From Syntrophaceae bacterium UBA7520 (GTDB taxonomy: Bacteria > Desulfobacterota > Syntrophia > Syntrophales > Smithellaceae), in NCBI GenBank assembly GCA_002478265.1, contig DLNC01000010.1, forward strand, positions 1 to 64,000: 64,000 nucleotides of DNA, read 5' to 3'. Position numbers and translations under genes: made by a program. The notes beneath the pieces are model-generated. The model saw only the letters and a list, made by a program, of their open reading frames with translations. It was not told where the DNA came from and did not search any database. This document shows positions 61,024-64,000 of the stretch, piece after piece; within the stretch, counting starts at the first letter, position 1, and the number at the start of each line of letters is the position of its first letter.

Positions 61024-61233
61024 TTATTCACGGTAGACCTCGATGGCAATGTCCGGACACATCGTCGCGCAAAGAGCGCAGCCGTTACATTCCCTGTCTT
61101 CGCGGGTGCAGACCGGGCGATATCCCTGCGCGTTATATTCTCTTCCGGCGATGATGTGTCCTTTCGGGCAGGCAACAATGCACAAATGGCATTCCTTGCA
61201 GAGCACCTTATTTATTTTGATAAATCCTTTCAA
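61024..61233 (-). CDS. korD: 2-oxoacid:ferredoxin oxidoreductase, delta (2[4Fe-4S]) subunit
   Basis: A 69-aa bacterial-type ferredoxin with two CxxCxxCxxxCP clusters (CKECHLCIVACP and CNGCALCATMCP). It starts with TTG at 61233, AGGA upstream. It is first in korDABC and carries electrons from the enzyme. Confidence 0.94.
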   Translation of the reverse strand: MKGFIKINKVLCKECHLCIVACPKGHIIAGREYNAQGYRPVCTREDRECNGCALCATMCPDIAIEVYRE

Positions 61234-61261
61234 AATCTGTTCCTAAAAATATATTTTTCCG

Positions 61262-61279
61262 GCGCAAGCTATCTTGCGC
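61262..61279. promoter_or_regulatory. Perfect palindrome GCGCAAG-CTAT-CTTGCGC in the kor promoter region
   Basis: Seven-bp arms around a 4-nt centre lie 29-46 nt before korD. On the minus strand they overlap the likely -10 region of a promoter whose -35 is a perfect TTGACA (61298-61293). It is a candidate operator for the kor operon; the family of its regulator is not recognised. Confidence 0.5.
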
Positions 61280-61344
61280 ATAATAGTCGGAATGTCAAGT
61301 ATTTTGAATACAATATTCACGATTATTATCCGAAAATTCAATCC

Positions 61345-62430
61345 TTAATTCAGACGGCTGTCGATAATTATATCCTGTCCGCTTTTCCATATCTTTTTCA
61401 CGGATAGTATTTTCGCCTTATTCAGTTGGCGAATATTCAGGTCGCCTACCGCCTGTGTTCCCGTGCCGATAATTTTGGGAGCAATGACCACAACCAGGCG
61501 TTGCGCGAGATTTTCCTTGAGAGCCGAAGTGATGATGCGCGAGCCGCCCTCGATCATGATAGAAGAAATATTTCGCGCGGCCAGTTTTTTGAATAAATCT
61601 TTCAGATTAACCTGCCCTTGTTTGGTGGCGCGGCACGATAAAACGATAACTCCGGTGGCGGAAATTTTTTTAAAAGCGGTATCTGTTGGTTTTTTTGTTG
61701 TAGCGATTAATGTTTTTACTTTACTCGGATTTTGCAGAACTTTCGCTTTGAGAGAAATTTTTAATTTAGAATCAACCACAACACGCAGAGGATTACGACC
61801 GCGTACACGCCGGACCGTGAGCTCGGGGTCGTCTTTAATCACTGTATTGATTCCGACTAATATCGCGTCATGCTCAGCGCGCAGTTTATGCACGTAATTT
61901 AAAGATTCAGTGCAACTGATCCATTGAGATTTGCCAGATGATGTGGCAATGCGTCCGTCGAGCGTCTGCGCGTATTTTAAAGTCACAAACGGGAGTCCCG
62001 TTTCCATGTAGTGGAAGAAGATTTCATTAAGTTCGCGGCATTCTTTTTCCAGCACGCCGCTTTTTACCTCGATGGCGTTTGCTCTAAGAAAATCTATGCC
62101 CCGGCAGGATACCAGCGGATTGGTATCTATGGCGCCGACCACAACACGGCTGATTTTATTTTGCAGTATAAAATCAGTACAGGGAGGCGTTTGTCCGTGG
62201 TGACAACATGGCTCCAGCGTCACATAAAGAGTTGCGCCTCTGGCTTCAGGCCCGGCTTTTTTTAAAGCGTTAACTTCCGCATGCGCCGAACCGCAACGCC
62301 GATGATAACCTTCGCCCACAATGCGGCCGTCTTTTACCACCAACGCGCCTACCATCGGATTGGGGCTGACATAGCCCTTTCCCTTGCGGGCGAGTTGCAA
62401 TGCCCGGCGCATGTAATCTTCGTCATTCAT
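61345..62430 (-). CDS. ribD: Bifunctional riboflavin biosynthesis deaminase/reductase RibD
   Basis: A 361-aa enzyme. The N-terminal deaminase has zinc ligands His50, Cys75 and Cys84 with catalytic Glu52 (HAEVNAL...PCCHHGQTPPC). The C-terminal NADPH reductase begins near residue 150. It makes 5-amino-6-ribitylamino-uracil phosphate for riboflavin. No other rib gene is adjacent. It diverges from rfbA. Confidence 0.95.
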   Translation of the reverse strand: MNDEDYMRRALQLARKGKGYVSPNPMVGALVVKDGRIVGEGYHRRCGSAHAEVNALKKAGPEARGATLYVTLEPCCHHGQTPPCTDFILQNKISRVVVGAIDTNPLVSCRGIDFLRANAIEVKSGVLEKECRELNEIFFHYMETGLPFVTLKYAQTLDGRIATSSGKSQWISCTESLNYVHKLRAEHDAILVGINTVIKDDPELTVRRVRGRNPLRVVVDSKLKISLKAKVLQNPSKVKTLIATTKKPTDTAFKKISATGVIVLSCRATKQGQVNLKDLFKKLAARNISSIMIEGGSRIITSALKENLAQRLVVVIAPKIIGTGTQAVGDLNIRQLNKAKILSVKKIWKSGQDIIIDSRLN

Positions 62431-62550
62431 GAGAAATAATTACCTTATTAGCCAAGCAGCTGTAAAGAATTTTGTTGTTTATGCAGATCAGGATATGTTA
62501 TGCAAAAAAAAGATTTATTAATAAAATGAGTGAAAAATTAAGGAGATAAC

Positions 62551-63279
62551 ATGAAGGGCGTAGTTTTAGCCGGAGGGTTGGGCAGCCGGCTTTTTCCCCT
62601 GACGAAAGTAACTAACAAACATTTGCTTCCCGTATACAATGAGCCGATGATCTATTATCCTATTCGCACGCTGGTAAACGCGGGAATCAATGAAATTTTG
62701 ATTGTTACGGGAGGCAATAACGCCGGAGATTTTTTACGCCTTCTGGAAAACGGCAAGGATTTCGGATTGAAGCACATCAACTACACCTATCAGCAGGGCG
62801 AAGGAGGCATTGCCGCGGCGCTTGGTCTGGCGGAGCATTTTGCTGATAGGGATAAAATTGTCGTTGTTCTAGGAGACAACATTATCGAAAAGAATATTAA
62901 GGTGGCGGCGGATAAATTCCGCGCGCAAAAAGAAGGTGCGCGCATTTTGCTCAAGGAAGTGATGGATCCGCAACGATTCGGCGTGCCCGTTTTTGACGGA
63001 AAAAAAATTGTTCGCATTGAAGAAAAGCCCAAGCAGCCGGCGTCAAATTACGCGGTCATTGGTATCTACATGTATGACTATCGTGTTTTTGAATTTATCA
63101 AATCACTAAAGCCATCACAGCGCGGCGAGCTGGAAATCACGGACGTCAACAATTTTTACATTAATGAAGGAAAAATGGAATGGGACGTTCTGGACGGCTG
63201 GTGGTCGGACGCCGGTACTTTTGAATCACTGCAGGCGGCCGGACAAATGGTGGCGCAGACAGGAGCGAATAAATTATGA
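62551..63279 (+). CDS. rfbA: Glucose-1-phosphate thymidylyltransferase (RmlA-type)
   Basis: A 242-aa sugar nucleotidyltransferase. The VLAGGLGSRLFPLTKVTNKHLLP signature and the DNII-type metal site are clear. It is shorter than the usual 290-aa RmlA, lacking part of the C-terminal regulatory region. AAGGAG precedes the ATG. It overlaps the rfbC-like gene by 4 nt (ATGA) and supplies dTDP-glucose. Confidence 0.92.
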   Translation: MKGVVLAGGLGSRLFPLTKVTNKHLLPVYNEPMIYYPIRTLVNAGINEILIVTGGNNAGDFLRLLENGKDFGLKHINYTYQQGEGGIAAALGLAEHFADRDKIVVVLGDNIIEKNIKVAADKFRAQKEGARILLKEVMDPQRFGVPVFDGKKIVRIEEKPKQPASNYAVIGIYMYDYRVFEFIKSLKPSQRGELEITDVNNFYINEGKMEWDVLDGWWSDAGTFESLQAAGQMVAQTGANKL

Positions 63280-63731
63280 TTGACGGCGTGATTGTTAAAA
63301 AGCTTAGAGTAATTCCAGATGAGCGAGGCCGGCTGATGGAAATATTCCGGTCGGACGATGAATTTTTTCAGAAATTCGGTCAAGTTTATCTGACTACAGC
63401 TTATCCCGGCGTGGTCAAAGGCTGGCATTACCACAAAAAACAGGCTGACAATATGGCCGTGGTTCAGGGAATGATGAAAATAGTTTTATACGACAGCCGT
63501 AAAGATTCAACGACACACGGCCAGATAAATGAGATTTTTGCCGGTGTCCATAATCCTGTTTTAGTGCACATTCCGCCGCTGGTCTATCATGGCTTTAAAT
63601 GCATATCAAAAGAGGAAGCGCTGGTTATCAACACGCCCACGGAAGCATATAATTACGACGCGCCTGATGAATACCGCCTGCCGGCGCACGGCAGTGAAAT
63701 TCCCTATGATTGGTCAAGAAAAGACAGCTGA
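63276..63731 (+). CDS. dTDP-4-dehydrorhamnose 3,5-epimerase-like cupin
   Basis: A 151-aa cupin-type protein of the RfbC/WxcM-like family. The GWHYHKKQADNM metal/catalytic region is present, with later DYHGF-like (VYHGFKCIS) and TPTEAYNYDAPDE blocks. It is shorter than canonical RfbC (about 180 aa), so a variant 3,5-epimerase or a related isomerase are both possible. Its start is inside the end of rfbA (ATGA). Confidence 0.8.
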   Translation: MIDGVIVKKLRVIPDERGRLMEIFRSDDEFFQKFGQVYLTTAYPGVVKGWHYHKKQADNMAVVQGMMKIVLYDSRKDSTTHGQINEIFAGVHNPVLVHIPPLVYHGFKCISKEEALVINTPTEAYNYDAPDEYRLPAHGSEIPYDWSRKDS

Positions 63732-63761
63732 AATCAGATAGTTATCGCGACAATAATATTC

Positions 63762-63789
63762 TTGACTTTAGGGGAAAAAAGAGTAAAAT
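63762..63789 (+). promoter_or_regulatory. Promoter of the GEMM-I riboswitch transcript
   Basis: TTGACT (63762-63767) and TAAAAT (63784-63789) are 16 bp apart. The predicted start, about 63796, is the first base of helix P1 of the riboswitch, which strongly supports both calls. Confidence 0.65.
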
Positions 63790-63795
63790 TTTAAA

Positions 63796-63892
63796 CATCG
63801 AAAAGATGAGCAAACCGTTTGAAAAAACGGGGCGCAAAGTTACTGGCCTAAGTCTTGGGAAATGGGGGATAGGGCGGCAGAACTGCCGATAG
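63796..63892 (+). ncRNA. GEMM-I riboswitch, A20 variant (GEMM-Ib, probable 3',3'-cGAMP aptamer)
   Basis: P1 forms from ATCG (63797-63800) with CGAT near 63887-63890. GAGCAAACC (63808-63816) leads into P2, whose stem CCGTTT/AAACGG is capped by GAAA. GGCGCAAAG (63831-63839) is the conserved core, and GGCCTAAG with GATAGGG forms the tetraloop receptor. A GGCAG-AA-CTGCC hairpin (about 63876-63887) follows. The position equivalent to G20 of the V. cholerae Vc2 aptamer is A (63809), the mark of cGAMP-binding GEMM-Ib members in Geobacter. Ligand identity is inferred, not shown. Confidence 0.85.
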
Positions 63893-63951
63893 TCACATCA
63901 GGTTTTCATTGAATCTCATCTGTCACCCTAAAAGATAATAACGGAAAAAAA

Positions 63952-64000
63952 ATGATGATTTGTAATTTTTTTGCCTTTATTTTTGGCGCGGTTGTGGGAA
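63952..64000 (+). CDS. Start of a riboswitch-controlled gene, cut by the window end
   Basis: ATG at 63952 (or 63955) opens a frame that runs to the end of the window. The sixteen visible residues are strongly hydrophobic (M-M-I-C-N-F-F-A-F-I-F-G...), as in a signal peptide or membrane helix. It starts about 60 nt after the riboswitch aptamer. The product cannot be named. Confidence 0.55.
   Translation, partial: MMICNFFAFIFGAVVG

Noticed and set aside
61016..61178. Long N-terminal extension of korA
   Set aside because: The extension would overlap korD in another frame and adds basic sequence absent from the family; the MSGNNIIGEAAI start is typical.
1..64000. tRNA, rRNA or CRISPR sequences
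   Set aside because: I looked for cloverleaf ends, TPsiC-type GGTTCGAATCC, rRNA landmarks and regularly spaced direct repeats in the gaps and found none. A tRNAscan or CRISPR-finder run would settle this.

Overview
The window is typical of an anaerobic, Gram-negative bacterium of the Desulfobacterota, most like the syntrophic Syntrophales (Syntrophus/Smithella group). This assignment is inferred from gene content, not from any search. Supporting genes are a thiolase, a 2-oxoacid:ferredoxin oxidoreductase with its own ferredoxin, an acyl-CoA carboxyltransferase, a very large activase-type ATPase of the CoA-dehydratase family, an Ahb-type (siroheme decarboxylase) gene beside hemL, an archaeal-like (Cam) gamma carbonic anhydrase, lpxC and several NtrC/sigma54 features. 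Coding density is high, most genes are housekeeping, and start codons are often TTG or GTG behind good Shine-Dalgarno sites.

Layout. 0.2-1.9 kb: thiolase and YjbQ, converging on a strong terminator. 2.0-5.5 kb: yebC-ruvC-ruvA-ruvB-queH. 5.6-11 kb: lpxC behind a sigma54-like promoter, a DUF4390 protein, and an NtrY/NtrC-type sensor-regulator pair. 11-19 kb (minus strand): a flippase-like membrane protein, a lipoprotein, dnaJ with a small helical-repeat gene, purC, a metallo-hydrolase, rsmB, an acyltransferase and fmt. 19-24.5 kb: a small lipoprotein and tspO, then on the minus strand priA, dksA, hldE-C, comF and rsfS. 24.6-27.3 kb: a TIM-barrel isomerase and two peptide-type ABC permeases.

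27.3-30.2 kb is a small accessory island. It holds HigBA, a small membrane protein, a GT25-like glycosyltransferase, VapBC, a decayed second copy of the glycosyltransferase 3' end, and a 147-bp element with 16-bp perfect terminal inverted repeats.

30.2-33 kb (minus): a beta-propeller protein and an acyl-CoA carboxyltransferase. 33-46.8 kb (plus): truA-rfbD, an LPP20-like protein, mutL-miaA, then valS-nadC-ndk-birA-coaX-coaE-cam and a J-domain protein. valS has a roughly 200-nt leader with its own promoter, a 21-codon basic ORF and an intrinsic terminator. 46.8-62.4 kb (minus, except atpE): mobA with the 1438-aa activase-like protein, atpZ-atpI-atpB, gmd-fcl, ahb-hemL, then an RF-1-domain protein, an ACT protein, korC-B-A-D and ribD. 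62.5-64 kb (plus): rfbA and an rfbC-like gene, then a GEMM-I riboswitch.

How the genes fit together. rfbA, rfbC-like, rfbD, gmd and fcl make dTDP-rhamnose and GDP-fucose for surface polysaccharide. nadC, birA, coaX, coaE, ribD, mobA and hemL/ahb supply cofactors. The thiolase, carboxyltransferase, Kor complex and F0 subunits fit acyl-CoA and ferredoxin-based energy metabolism. The most notable regulatory feature is the GEMM-I riboswitch at the right end. It has an A where c-di-GMP-type members have G20, which is the signature of the cGAMP-responsive GEMM-Ib class. It sits exactly at the start of a predicted transcript whose gene runs off the window.
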